NCBI GenBank assembly: GCA_934636435.1
Contig: CAKUAQ010000044.1
Span: forward strand, 1-15,179
From: an uncultured Eubacteriales bacterium
Lineage (GTDB): Bacteria > Bacillota > Clostridia > Oscillospirales > Acutalibacteraceae
DNA: 15,179 nt
Direction: 5' to 3'
A model generated the notes under the pieces. That model was not told the origin of the DNA. It worked only from the letters and a program-made list of their open reading frames with translations, and searched no databases. Both the position numbers and the translations under genes were made by a program. Below are positions 1-7,097 of this stretch, piece after piece (position 1 is the stretch's first letter; each line of letters begins with the position of its first letter).

Positions 1-36
1 GTTTTCGGCAGACCCTTCTCCAATGGCAGTGCGTGG

Positions 37-579
37 TCATTCCCCCTGCAGCAGTGCGCGGCATTGCCGGTGATCCGGCATATACCGCTCAATGAGGGCG
101 TAGAATGCCGGGCTGTGATCGTGATGACGAATGTGCGCCAGCTCATGTACCACCACATAGTCGATGGCCTCCGGCGGGTACAGCATCAACCGCCAGGAAA
201 AGCAAAGCCGATTCTGACCGCTGCAGCTGCCGAAACGCTTTTGCGCACCGGTGATGCGTATGCCGGCGGGGGTCAACCCCATCTGTGCGCCGTAGTACGC
301 CACCCGCTGGGGGAGCACCTGCTGCGCCAGCTGCCGCAGCTCCCGCTCCTGCTCCGGGGATACGGGGCGGGCCAGCCCGGTCTGCTGGCGGCGCTGCTGC
401 CGCTGGATCTGGCGGGCGATCCAGGCGGCGTGGCCGGAAACGAACCGCTCGATCTCAGCGATGGGGCAGCGCCGGGGCGCTCGCACCAGCGTTTCCAGCC
501 GGGGTGTGACCTCCAGCGACAGGGTGCGCCGGTCGGAGCGGATCAGTCGATAGGGGATGGAGGATTCGGAATCATTCAT
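37..579 (-). CDS. YgjP/SprT-like zinc metallohydrolase (DUF45, M48-like)
   Basis: A 180-residue protein with the family's HELAH zinc signature at residues 145-149 (His145 and His149 ligands, Glu146 catalytic) and a likely third ligand, His155, in the following HHDHSPAF segment. The upstream block at residues 114-131 (KRFGSCSG then SWRLM) is the typical lead-in of YgjP-like metal-dependent hydrolases, as is the YVVVHELAH strand-helix. Residues 1-110 are basic and probably helical. There is no signal peptide, so it should be cytoplasmic. Length matches a compact family member. The start at 579 overlaps the end of the WYL regulator gene by 8 bases, so the two are probably co-transcribed and translationally coupled. 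The physiological substrate of this family is poorly known; SprT relatives are proteases, but I cannot assign a substrate here. Family call is firm, function open. Confidence 0.9.
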   Translation of the reverse strand: MNDSESSIPYRLIRSDRRTLSLEVTPRLETLVRAPRRCPIAEIERFVSGHAAWIARQIQRQQRRQQTGLARPVSPEQERELRQLAQQVLPQRVAYYGAQMGLTPAGIRITGAQKRFGSCSGQNRLCFSWRLMLYPPEAIDYVVVHELAHIRHHDHSPAFYALIERYMPDHRQCRALLQGE

Positions 580-1555
580 ATTGCTGTACGATCTCCTTCA
601 GATAGGCGGTGTATTGCACCCGAACGGCATCGGGTTTCACGATCGTCAGATCGGTGCCGAAGCCGGAGGCCCAGGCGAAAAACGGCTCGCTCACCGCAAT
701 GGGCACCCGCACGGTGAAATGGCTGTCCCCGTCGGGCAGGAGAGCGGTATCCTGCCCGAACCGGTCGAGGATGACGCCGGTCATCCACCGGGCGCAGCGC
801 AATGTGACCGGCTGCACCTCGCCGTGGAACATCCCGAAGGTCTTGCGGGAAAAGGCGGCCATATCCTCCGCCTCGAATTGTTCCCGCCCCTGTCGCTTAT
901 CCCCGGTGGGGGTGATGCGCAGCATCCGGTCCACCCGGTAGTGGCGCAGTCCTTTGCCCGCCTCGTAGGCGATGAGGTAGTAATTCTCGTCGTCCCAGGT
1001 CAGCGCCCAGGGGCTGACGGTATAGGCGACGCCGTTCCGGCGCAGCTGCCGCTGCTTACGGATATCCCAGTCGAAATACTGAAAGGATACCTGCCGGTCG
1101 GTATTCATGGCGGTGTGCAGGTGGTCCACATTGTAATAGATACTCTCGTTCATGGATTTGATACGTCCGGTGACGAGCACCTGCCGCTGAAGCTGGCCTG
1201 CCTGATGGCGGCTGGTCAGCCCCTCCAGCTTGCGGATCAGCTCCACACTTTTACTGTGGGTGATGAATTTGGAGGATTGTACTGCGTCCACCAGCAGCCG
1301 CAGCTCCGGCAGATCGAAGGTGCGCTGCCCCAGATAGTACCGCACCTGCCGATCCCGCCGGGTGATGATGTCCGCGCCGTACAGACGCAGCTGCTCCAGA
1401 TCGTCGTACAGGCTCTTGCGCTCCGCCTCCACACCGTGGGCGGCCAGCAGTGTGCGAATCTGCTCCAGCGTCAGCGGGTGCTCCTCGTCGGTTTCCCGCG
1501 CCAGTATATCCAGCAGATACAGCAGCTTGCGTTTTTGATTGGCTCCCCGCGGCAT
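572..1555 (-). CDS. WYL-domain transcriptional regulator
   Basis: A 327-residue DNA-binding regulator. Residues 1-75 form the N-terminal helix-turn-helix (KRKLLYLLDILARETDEEHP onward, with the recognition helix near AERKSLYDDLEQL at 44-56). The WYL domain follows at about 140-215, with PWALTWDDENYYLIAY at 182-197 and the conserved HYRVDRM at 205-211. A C-terminal WCX-like segment completes the usual architecture. WYL domains are thought to bind small molecules or nucleotide ligands. I chose the ATG at 1555 over a longer frame opening at 1663. It has an AAGGGGG ribosome binding site about 10 bases upstream and begins at the conserved HTH start, whereas the longer version would run through the promoter. 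It is divergent from mtnN and overlaps the downstream metallohydrolase. The regulated target cannot be read from sequence; local autoregulation is possible. Confidence 0.9.
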   Translation of the reverse strand: MPRGANQKRKLLYLLDILARETDEEHPLTLEQIRTLLAAHGVEAERKSLYDDLEQLRLYGADIITRRDRQVRYYLGQRTFDLPELRLLVDAVQSSKFITHSKSVELIRKLEGLTSRHQAGQLQRQVLVTGRIKSMNESIYYNVDHLHTAMNTDRQVSFQYFDWDIRKQRQLRRNGVAYTVSPWALTWDDENYYLIAYEAGKGLRHYRVDRMLRITPTGDKRQGREQFEAEDMAAFSRKTFGMFHGEVQPVTLRCARWMTGVILDRFGQDTALLPDGDSHFTVRVPIAVSEPFFAWASGFGTDLTIVKPDAVRVQYTAYLKEIVQQYE

Positions 1556-1577
1556 GGCACACGCCCCCTTTGCCCCC

Positions 1578-1606
1578 ATTGTATCACGCCCGGAGCGGTC
1601 GCGCAA
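1578..1606 (-). promoter_or_regulatory. Predicted promoter of the WYL regulator operon
   Basis: On the minus strand a -35-like TTGCGC (1601-1606) is separated by exactly 17 bases from a -10-like TACAAT (1578-1583). The start codon at 1555 lies a short leader away. The -10 is good and the -35 moderate. It lies back to back with the mtnN promoter. Confidence 0.55.
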
Positions 1607-1624
1607 GCAAAGATAAAGAAAAGA

Positions 1625-1653
1625 TTGCAAGATTCCCGAAAATGTGGTACTAT
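1625..1653 (+). promoter_or_regulatory. Predicted promoter of mtnN
   Basis: TTGCAA (1625-1630), a 17-base spacer and TACTAT (1648-1653), with TGG immediately before the -10 giving an extended -10 element. The ribosome binding site AGGGAGGA (1673-1680) and the ATG at 1686 follow. Only 18 bases separate this -35 from the -35 of the divergent WYL promoter, so a factor bound between them could affect both genes. Confidence 0.6.
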
Positions 1654-1685
1654 AAATCATCATAGACCTTTTAGGGAGGAATCAC

Positions 1686-2399
1686 ATGGAAAGCATCGGC
1701 ATCATCGGCGCCATGCCGTCGGAAGTGGATCATTTAACGGCTCGGCTGACCGAACCGACGGTGACGGAAGTTGCCGGCCGCCGGTTTGTGCAGGGGCGGC
1801 TGGGGCAGCACCGGGCCGTGGTGGTGCAGAGCGGCATCGGCAAGGTCAATGCCGCTGTCACGGCGCAGCTGCTCATCGACCGGTTTGCCCCGGATGCACT
1901 GATCAACACCGGCATGGCGGGCGGTCTGGCGCCGGAATTGGCGGTGAAGGATCTGGTGATCGGTACCGAGGCGGTGCAGCACGATTTCGACATCACCGCC
2001 TTCGGCCATGCGCCCGGCTATATCGGTCCCGGCGGGGACGACCGGCAGCCCACGGTTTTTACCGCCGACCCGATGCTGGTGGCGGCCGCCGGTAAGGTGG
2101 CGCAGCGGGTGCTGCCCGCCGGCAGCCGTGCGATCTGCGGACGCATCGCCTCCGGGGATATTTTCGTGGACGACAGCGCCTTAAAGGCCCGCATCCGCAC
2201 CCGGTTCGGGGCTGCCGCCGCCGAGATGGAGGGCGCCGCCATCGCCCAAACCGCCGCGGCGAACGGGGTGCCTTTCCTGATTTTACGCACCATCTCCGAT
2301 TTGGCGGAGCGGCAGGCGTCCGTATCCTCCGATGAACTGGAGTACTATGTGGGACGGCTGGCGGGGGATATTACCGCCGCGCTTTTGGAAGAAATTTAA
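1686..2399 (+). CDS. mtnN: 5'-methylthioadenosine/S-adenosylhomocysteine nucleosidase
   Basis: A 237-residue cytosolic enzyme that hydrolyses methylthioadenosine, S-adenosylhomocysteine and 5'-deoxyadenosine to adenine plus the thioribose product, feeding methionine salvage and the activated methyl cycle (and autoinducer-2 precursor where LuxS exists). The family hallmarks are all in place: IGIIGAMPSEV at the N-terminus with Glu13 (equivalent to Glu12 of E. coli), SGIGKVNA at 49-56, NTGMAGGL at 74-81, SGD at 156-158, the substrate-binding EMEGAA at 180-185 and RTISD with catalytic Asp205 (Asp197 in E. coli). Length is normal. The ATG at 1686 has a near-perfect AGGGAGGA site 5 bases upstream. 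The gene appears monocistronic: its own promoter precedes it, and a new promoter candidate lies just after it. I see no clear terminator at its end. Confidence 0.96.
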   Translation: MESIGIIGAMPSEVDHLTARLTEPTVTEVAGRRFVQGRLGQHRAVVVQSGIGKVNAAVTAQLLIDRFAPDALINTGMAGGLAPELAVKDLVIGTEAVQHDFDITAFGHAPGYIGPGGDDRQPTVFTADPMLVAAAGKVAQRVLPAGSRAICGRIASGDIFVDDSALKARIRTRFGAAAAEMEGAAIAQTAAANGVPFLILRTISDLAERQASVSSDELEYYVGRLAGDITAALLEEI

Positions 2400-2418
2400 G
2401 ACTATTTGTATTATTATT

Positions 2419-2453
2419 GTCGTATACGACGATTTGTATATTTCGCATATAAT
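2419..2453 (+). promoter_or_regulatory. Predicted promoter with palindromic operator before the ymfF operon
   Basis: A perfect TATAAT (2448-2453) lies 17 bases downstream of a perfect 12-bp palindrome, GTCGTATACGAC (2419-2430), which occupies the -35 position. There is no good TTGACA match, so the promoter may be activator-dependent, or the palindrome may be a repressor site over a weak -35. The local sequence is AT-rich against GC-rich genes, as expected for a control region. The regulator is unknown. Confidence 0.45.
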
Positions 2454-2515
2454 GAGCGGGCATATTCCCGCCGGTATGGGACAGGCTAAGAAAAAGCCGA
2501 AAAGGAGCCGGTTCT

Positions 2516-2677
2516 ATGCTGATACCCCATCAATTCCCGCCGTCCTGTCCGCCGCAGGCCCTGTATCTTCCCGCCCGGGGAGATACGCCGCCCGGCGGCG
2601 CCCGGCGCAAAACCGATAAGGAGACATCCGTATGCAGCCAGAATCCATCACCCTGCGTCACGAGCAGACCCTCCTGA
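2516..2677 (+). CDS. Candidate small proline-rich leader ORF (53 codons)
   Basis: A 53-codon open frame opens with ATG at 2516 behind a strong AAAGGAG site (2501-2507, spacing 8) and stops at TGA 2675-2677, 46 bases inside the ymfF-like gene, in a different frame. The predicted peptide begins MLIPHQFPPSCPPQ and carries three Pro-Pro pairs, at residues 8-9, 12-13 and 25-26. The last is in the context DTPPGG, and PPG is a known strong ribosome-stalling motif. The ymfF ribosome binding site (2618-2623) lies inside it, so translation of this frame should influence ymfF initiation. A GC hairpin (CGCCG 2586-2590 with CGGCG 2596-2600) sits on the PPG codons. I do not recognise the peptide, and in GC-rich DNA CCG runs arise by chance, so this is a candidate only. 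Confidence 0.35.
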   Translation: MLIPHQFPPSCPPQALYLPARGDTPPGGARRKTDKETSVCSQNPSPCVTSRPS

Positions 2678-3912
2678 CGCTGCCTGCCCGGGACTATCGC
2701 ACCGACCGGCTCACCGCTGTGTTCGCCGTGCCGCTGCAGGCGTCTACGGCGGCGGAATACGCCATTCTGCCCGGTCTGTTGACCCGCAGCAGCCGCCGGT
2801 ATCCTACATTGACCGCTCTCAATCGCTGTCTCGACGGGCTGTACGGAGCCGCCGTCGTCGGCAGCAACGAACGGCTGGGCGGCTGGCAGATCCTGCGGTT
2901 CTCCGTATCCTATCTGCGGCAAAAATACACCCTCTCCCGGGAGGATCTGACCGAGCAATGCACCGCCCTGCTGCTGGAAATGCTGTTTGATCCGGCGCTG
3001 GAGGGGGAGGCGTTCCGCCCGAAGGATTTCGAGCAGGAGCAGCGCTGCCTGCTGGAGCGGCTGCAAAGCGAGATGAACGATAAGCGGCTGTATGCCCGAA
3101 AGCAGTGCGTGGATCTGCTGTGCCCGGAGCATCCCTACAGCGTGGATCCCGACGGCACGCCCGCCTCGGTGCAGGCGCTGACCGCCGCCGGAGCGGTGAC
3201 GGCGTGGAAACGACTGCTGAGCACCGCCCGCCTCCACTGGATCTATCAGGGGGACAGCGACACGGCGGCTCTGGGACAGCAGCTGGAGCAGGCCTTTGCC
3301 GCACTGCCGGAGCGCCGGGTGGTGCAATGGATGGACGACCCCTCCTTCACCATGAAGGAGAGCGCCCGCACCGATACGATGCATCTGAAGCAGGCCAAGC
3401 TGGTGCTGGGCTTCCGGATCGCCGCCGCCGAGCCGGACGGCGCCGTGAACGCCGCCCGGCTGATGAATGCGCTGTTCGGCGGCTGTCCCTCGTCCCTGCT
3501 GTTCCGCCATGTGCGGGAGGAGCAGAGCCTGTGCTATTATTGCGCCTCCGTCTATGACCGGTTCCGCGGCATGATCCTGGTGGACAGCGGCGTGGAGGCG
3601 GCCGATGCCGAGCGCACCAAGGAGGAGATCCTGCGGCAGCTGGAGGCGCTGCGGCAGGGGCAATTCTCCGACGAGGAGCTGGAGGCTGCCCGCAGCAGCC
3701 TGATCCAGGCCTTTATGTCCATGGAGGAGACGCCCCGCGCCCGGGAGAAATTCTATGTATCCCAGACGGTATACGATCGGTATACGACCCCGGAGCAAAC
3801 CGCCAACGCGATGCGGACGCTCACCCGTGAGGATGTGTGCCGGGTGGCGAAGCTGGTGCATTTTGACACCACCTATCTGCTGTGCCCCCAAGGAGAGGAG
3901 GAAGCCTCATGA
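2632..3912 (+). CDS. ymfF: M16-family peptidase-like protein lacking the zinc motif (YmfF-like)
   Basis: A 426-residue protein with the two-lobed M16B fold pattern; recognisable segments include the conserved FRHVREEQSLCYYC region and ARSSLIQAFMSMEE. No HxxEH is present: the corresponding helix (about 42-55) reads EYAILPGLLTRSS, so it should be catalytically inactive. Pairing an inactive with an active M16 subunit is known from bacterial and mitochondrial M16B heterodimers. In databases this family is named EF-P 5-aminopentanol modification-associated protein YfmF, after Bacillus subtilis ymfF; its biochemical role is unproven. The start at 2632 has AAGGAG (2618-2623) 8 bases upstream. The stop overlaps the start of the next gene as ATGA, typical of subunits made in balanced amounts. 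It is probably the first full-length gene of an operon running to folD. Confidence 0.88.
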   Translation: MQPESITLRHEQTLLTLPARDYRTDRLTAVFAVPLQASTAAEYAILPGLLTRSSRRYPTLTALNRCLDGLYGAAVVGSNERLGGWQILRFSVSYLRQKYTLSREDLTEQCTALLLEMLFDPALEGEAFRPKDFEQEQRCLLERLQSEMNDKRLYARKQCVDLLCPEHPYSVDPDGTPASVQALTAAGAVTAWKRLLSTARLHWIYQGDSDTAALGQQLEQAFAALPERRVVQWMDDPSFTMKESARTDTMHLKQAKLVLGFRIAAAEPDGAVNAARLMNALFGGCPSSLLFRHVREEQSLCYYCASVYDRFRGMILVDSGVEAADAERTKEEILRQLEALRQGQFSDEELEAARSSLIQAFMSMEETPRAREKFYVSQTVYDRYTTPEQTANAMRTLTREDVCRVAKLVHFDTTYLLCPQGEEEAS

Positions 3913-5183
3913 TGATGCAGCAACAGAATCCCCTGACCGGCGACAGCATTTATACGCTGGAGCATTCCTCCGGGCTGCGGATCCTTGTCTGGCCGCAGCC
4001 GCAAGCGGCGGCGGCCTATGCCCTGTTTGCCGCCCGGTATGGATCGGTATACAATACCCTGCCCACCCCCGACGGCAAAACGGAGGAGGTGCCGGAGGGC
4101 ATCGCCCACTATCTGGAGCACAAGCTGTTCGAGAGTGAGGAGGGGGATGCTTTTGAGCGATTCGCCGCCACCGGCGCCAGCGCCAACGCATACACCAGCT
4201 TTGAGCGCACCGCCTATCTGTTTCAGGCGACGGAAAACATCGTCCCGTCGCTGGAGATCTTACTGGATTTTGTCCGGCATCCCTATTTCACCCCTCAGAC
4301 GGTGGAAAAGGAGCAGGGCATCATCGGGCAGGAGATCCGGATGTGCGAGGACGACCCCTCCCGCTGTGTGCTGTTTAACCTCCTGCAGGGGATGTATCAC
4401 AAGCACCCGGTGCGCATCGATATCGCCGGCACGGTGGAATCCATCTCCCACATCACCGCCGATCTGCTGTACCGCTGCTATGGACAGTATTATAATCTGC
4501 ACAATATGGTGCTGGCGGTGGCGGGGCGCATCACCCCCGCCGCGGTGGAGGAGGCCGCCGATCGGCTGCTGAAGCCGGCTCCGGCGATGCTGCCGGCTCC
4601 CTTCGCCTGCGACGAGCCGGATACGGTGGTGCAGCAGCGGGTGGAGCAAACCATGCCGGTGGCGGCGCCCCTGTTCTATCTGGGGATCAAGGAGCCTGCC
4701 GCTGCCCCCCGGGATGCCCGGGCGCTGGCGGGCGCACAGCTGCTGACCGACCTGCTGGCGGGGTGCAGCTCGCCCCTGTATGCCCGTCTGATGGAGGACG
4801 GACTCATCAACGAGCAGTTTGAGGCGGAGTATTTTAACGGCCCCGGCTTCGGCATCTGGCTCTTCACCGGTGAGAGCAGCGACCCGGATCGGGTGGCTGC
4901 GGCGATTCTGGAGGAGGTGCGGCGGCAGCAGACCGCCGGGCTGGAGCCTCAGGCGGTGGAGATTGCCCGCCGGGCGGCATACGGCGAGGCGGTCCGATCG
5001 CTGGATGAGGCCTCCGCCTGCGCCGAGCTGCTGCTGAGCGACTGGGTGGACGGCATCGAGCCCCTGTCCCGGCTGGAGGCGCTGGCGTCTCTGACGACGG
5101 AGGAGCTGAATGACCAGCTGCGCCGCCGGCTGCCGACGGCGCAAGCTACCCTGTCGGTGATCCGACCCGAGCCGGCGGAATGA
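3909..5183 (+). CDS. ymfH: M16-family zinc metallopeptidase, active partner (YmfH-like)
   Basis: A 424-residue insulinase/pitrilysin-type peptidase with an intact inverted zinc motif HYLEH at residues 67-71 (His67, Glu70, His71), in the usual context EGIAHYLEHKLFE. The downstream EKEQGIIGQEIRMCEDDPS segment (133-151) is the region expected to hold the third ligand Glu. No signal peptide is visible, so it should act in the cytoplasm. I place the start at 3909 rather than 3882, because GGAGG (3897-3901) lies 7 bases upstream and the ATG overlaps the ymfF stop in ATGA. Another ATG at 3912 is possible. It probably forms a heterodimer with the inactive YmfF-like protein. Databases link the pair to EF-P modification; substrates are not established. 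No ymfI-like reductase is in this window. Confidence 0.9.
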   Translation: MMMQQQNPLTGDSIYTLEHSSGLRILVWPQPQAAAAYALFAARYGSVYNTLPTPDGKTEEVPEGIAHYLEHKLFESEEGDAFERFAATGASANAYTSFERTAYLFQATENIVPSLEILLDFVRHPYFTPQTVEKEQGIIGQEIRMCEDDPSRCVLFNLLQGMYHKHPVRIDIAGTVESISHITADLLYRCYGQYYNLHNMVLAVAGRITPAAVEEAADRLLKPAPAMLPAPFACDEPDTVVQQRVEQTMPVAAPLFYLGIKEPAAAPRDARALAGAQLLTDLLAGCSSPLYARLMEDGLINEQFEAEYFNGPGFGIWLFTGESSDPDRVAAAILEEVRRQQTAGLEPQAVEIARRAAYGEAVRSLDEASACAELLLSDWVDGIEPLSRLEALASLTTEELNDQLRRRLPTAQATLSVIRPEPAE

Positions 5184-5218
5184 TCCCCGGCTCCATTACA
5201 TACGAAAGGATGACCCGT

Positions 5219-6262
5219 ATGCTCAATCTGTTGACCCATTACATAGAATTCCCCAAGCTGGGATGGAAATTTCCCCTCAACGATGTGCTGGCGCAGTTCA
5301 CGCTGTTCGGCCATGAGTTCACCATCAAATGGTATGGTGTGTGCATTGCCGTGGGCTTCCTGCTGGCGGTGGTCTATGCGATGCACCGGGCGAAGGAACT
5401 GGATATCGACCCGGATCGGATGATCGACGTGGCGTTGGTGTGTACCATCGTGGGCTTTGTCTGCGCCCGGCTCTATTATGTGTTTTTCTGCGGCGACACC
5501 GCCGACTATCTGGCGCACCCGGAAACCATTTTTCAGATCTGGAAGGGCGGACTCGGCATCTATGGGGGCATTATCGGCGCCTTTGTCTCCGGGATCCTCA
5601 TGTGCCGGCTGAAAAAGATCCACGTGCTGGCCATGTTCGACCTGGCGTCTCTGGGCTTTCTCATCGGCCAGTGCGTGGGGCGCTGGGGCAACTTCTTCAA
5701 TCAGGAGGCCTTCGGCGGCAACACCACCCTGCCCTGGGGCATGACCGGCGATATGATTCAGAGCGGTTTGGGTCTAAAAGGCAGCGGCTACGACACTAGT
5801 CTGCCGGTGCATCCCACCTTCTTCTACGAATCCGTATGGTGTCTGCTGGGCTTCGTGCTGCTGCACCTGCTGTCCAAAAAGGCGTATAAGTTCAAGGGTG
5901 AAATTTTCTGCGGCTATCTGGTGTGGTATGGCGTGGGCCGGTTCTTTATCGAGAGCCTGCGCACCGACAGCCTGATGGTGGGGACCATCAAGACCTCCCA
6001 GCTGGTGGCGGTGCTGGCGATTATCGGCGGCATTGTGATGTTCTGCATCCTGCGGCGGCGGGCGCAATCGCTGCCGATGACGCTGGAGACGACTGCGGAC
6101 GCGCCTACGCTGGATATCGCCCCGCCGGCGGAAGAAGCTGCGCCGGAAATCGCAGAATCGGAAACGGTGGCCGAAGAAGCGGCAAAACCGAAGGACGGAG
6201 CGGAAACGGAGACGGTCGATCCGGAGGAAACGGAGGAGAAACCCGATGGCGAGGATCATTGA
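5219..6262 (+). CDS. lgt: Prolipoprotein diacylglyceryl transferase with acidic C-terminal tail
   Basis: A 347-residue polytopic membrane enzyme that moves a diacylglyceryl group from phosphatidylglycerol to the lipobox cysteine of prolipoproteins. The signature GRWGNFFNQEAFG (154-166) matches the Lgt pattern, with Arg155 and Asn158 corresponding to Arg143/Asn146 of E. coli. KWYGVCIAVGFLLA, WKGGLGIYGGIIGAF (109-122) and GRFFIESLRTDSL (240-252) are also family motifs; where E. coli has HGGL this protein has YGGI. About seven hydrophobic segments precede residue 280. Residues 281-347 are an extra hydrophilic tail, very rich in Glu, Ala and Thr, not part of the catalytic core. The ATG at 5219 is chosen over 5180 and 5210 because AAAGGA (5205-5210) lies 8 bases before it. 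The 3' end overlaps folD by 17 bases. Confidence 0.94.
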   Translation: MLNLLTHYIEFPKLGWKFPLNDVLAQFTLFGHEFTIKWYGVCIAVGFLLAVVYAMHRAKELDIDPDRMIDVALVCTIVGFVCARLYYVFFCGDTADYLAHPETIFQIWKGGLGIYGGIIGAFVSGILMCRLKKIHVLAMFDLASLGFLIGQCVGRWGNFFNQEAFGGNTTLPWGMTGDMIQSGLGLKGSGYDTSLPVHPTFFYESVWCLLGFVLLHLLSKKAYKFKGEIFCGYLVWYGVGRFFIESLRTDSLMVGTIKTSQLVAVLAIIGGIVMFCILRRRAQSLPMTLETTADAPTLDIAPPAEEAAPEIAESETVAEEAAKPKDGAETETVDPEETEEKPDGEDH

Positions 6263-7097
6263 CGGCAAGGCCATCGCCGCCCGGATACGGACGGAGATCG
6301 CTGCCGAGACGGCGGCGCTCAGGGAACAGGGGATCACCCCCGGGCTGGCGGTGATCCTGGTGGGGGACGACCCCGCCTCCCATACCTACGTGCGGAATAA
6401 ACAAAAAGCCTGCGCTGAGGTGGGCTTTTACGGCGAGCAGATCGACCTGCCCGCCGACACCGACGAACGGACGCTGCTGGATACGGTGGCGGCGCTCAAT
6501 GCCCGCCCGGATATTCACGGCATTCTGTGCCAGCTGCCGCTGCCCGCGCCGCTGGATGCGGCGGCGGTGATCGCCGCCATCGACCCGGCCAAGGATGTGG
6601 ATGCCTTTCATTGCGTGAATGCGGGGCACATTCTGCTGGGCGATTATTCGTTCTTGCCCTGCACCCCGGCGGGGGTGATGGAGCTGCTGCACCGCAGCGG
6701 CGTGGATGTGGCGGGCAAGGAATGTGTGGTGGTCGGCCGCAGCAATATCGTGGGCAAGCCCATGGCGCTGCTGCTGCTGCAGGCCAACGGCACCGTCACC
6801 GTGTGCCATTCCCGCACCCGGGATCTGGCGGCGGTGTGCCGCCGGGCGGATGTGCTGGTGGTCGCCATCGGAAAAGCCAAATTCATCACGGCGGATATGG
6901 TCAAGCCCGGCGCGGTGGTGATTGATGTGGGCATGGATCGGGACGAAAACGGCAGGCTGTGCGGCGATGTGGATTTTACCGCCGTGGAGCCTGTGGCGGG
7001 GGCGATCACCCCGGTGCCCGGCGGTGTTGGCCCTATGACCATCGCCATGCTGCTGCGTAACACCCTCACCGCCGCCAAGCGACAGAATGGCCGGTGA
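6246..7097 (+). CDS. folD: Bifunctional methylenetetrahydrofolate dehydrogenase / methenyltetrahydrofolate cyclohydrolase
   Basis: A 283-residue cytosolic enzyme interconverting 5,10-methylene-, 5,10-methenyl- and 10-formyl-tetrahydrofolate with NADP(H), supplying one-carbon units for purines, thymidylate and formyl-Met-tRNA. The motifs are complete: YVRNK with Tyr48 and catalytic Lys52, GILCQLPLP with Gln96, KDVDAFH with Asp119, PCTPAGVMELL, the Rossmann segment VVGRSNIVGKPMALLL (162-177), VIDVGM, and ITPVPGGVGPMTIAMLL (255-270). Small variations from the common form are Cys95 in GILVQLP and Ala120 in DVDGFH; neither is a catalytic position. Length is normal. The start at 6246 lies inside the lgt end, behind GGAGGAG about 9 bases upstream, implying translational coupling. 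It appears to be the last gene of this operon; I see no convincing plus-strand terminator after it. Confidence 0.97.
   Translation: MARIIDGKAIAARIRTEIAAETAALREQGITPGLAVILVGDDPASHTYVRNKQKACAEVGFYGEQIDLPADTDERTLLDTVAALNARPDIHGILCQLPLPAPLDAAAVIAAIDPAKDVDAFHCVNAGHILLGDYSFLPCTPAGVMELLHRSGVDVAGKECVVVGRSNIVGKPMALLLLQANGTVTVCHSRTRDLAAVCRRADVLVVAIGKAKFITADMVKPGAVVIDVGMDRDENGRLCGDVDFTAVEPVAGAITPVPGGVGPMTIAMLLRNTLTAAKRQNGR

Noticed and set aside
557..2095. Long plus-strand open frame of 512 codons
   Set aside because: It runs antisense through the WYL gene and into mtnN in the wrong frame; its composition is that of a GC-rich shadow, and both overlapped genes have clear family motifs.
2530..3891. Long minus-strand open frame of 453 codons
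   Set aside because: Antisense shadow of the ymfF-like gene, with low-complexity Gln/Gly/His composition and no recognisable domain.
5180..5218. Longer N-terminus for Lgt from an upstream ATG
   Set aside because: The ribosome binding site at 5205-5210 fits the ATG at 5219, and the extra residues are unlike the family N-terminus.
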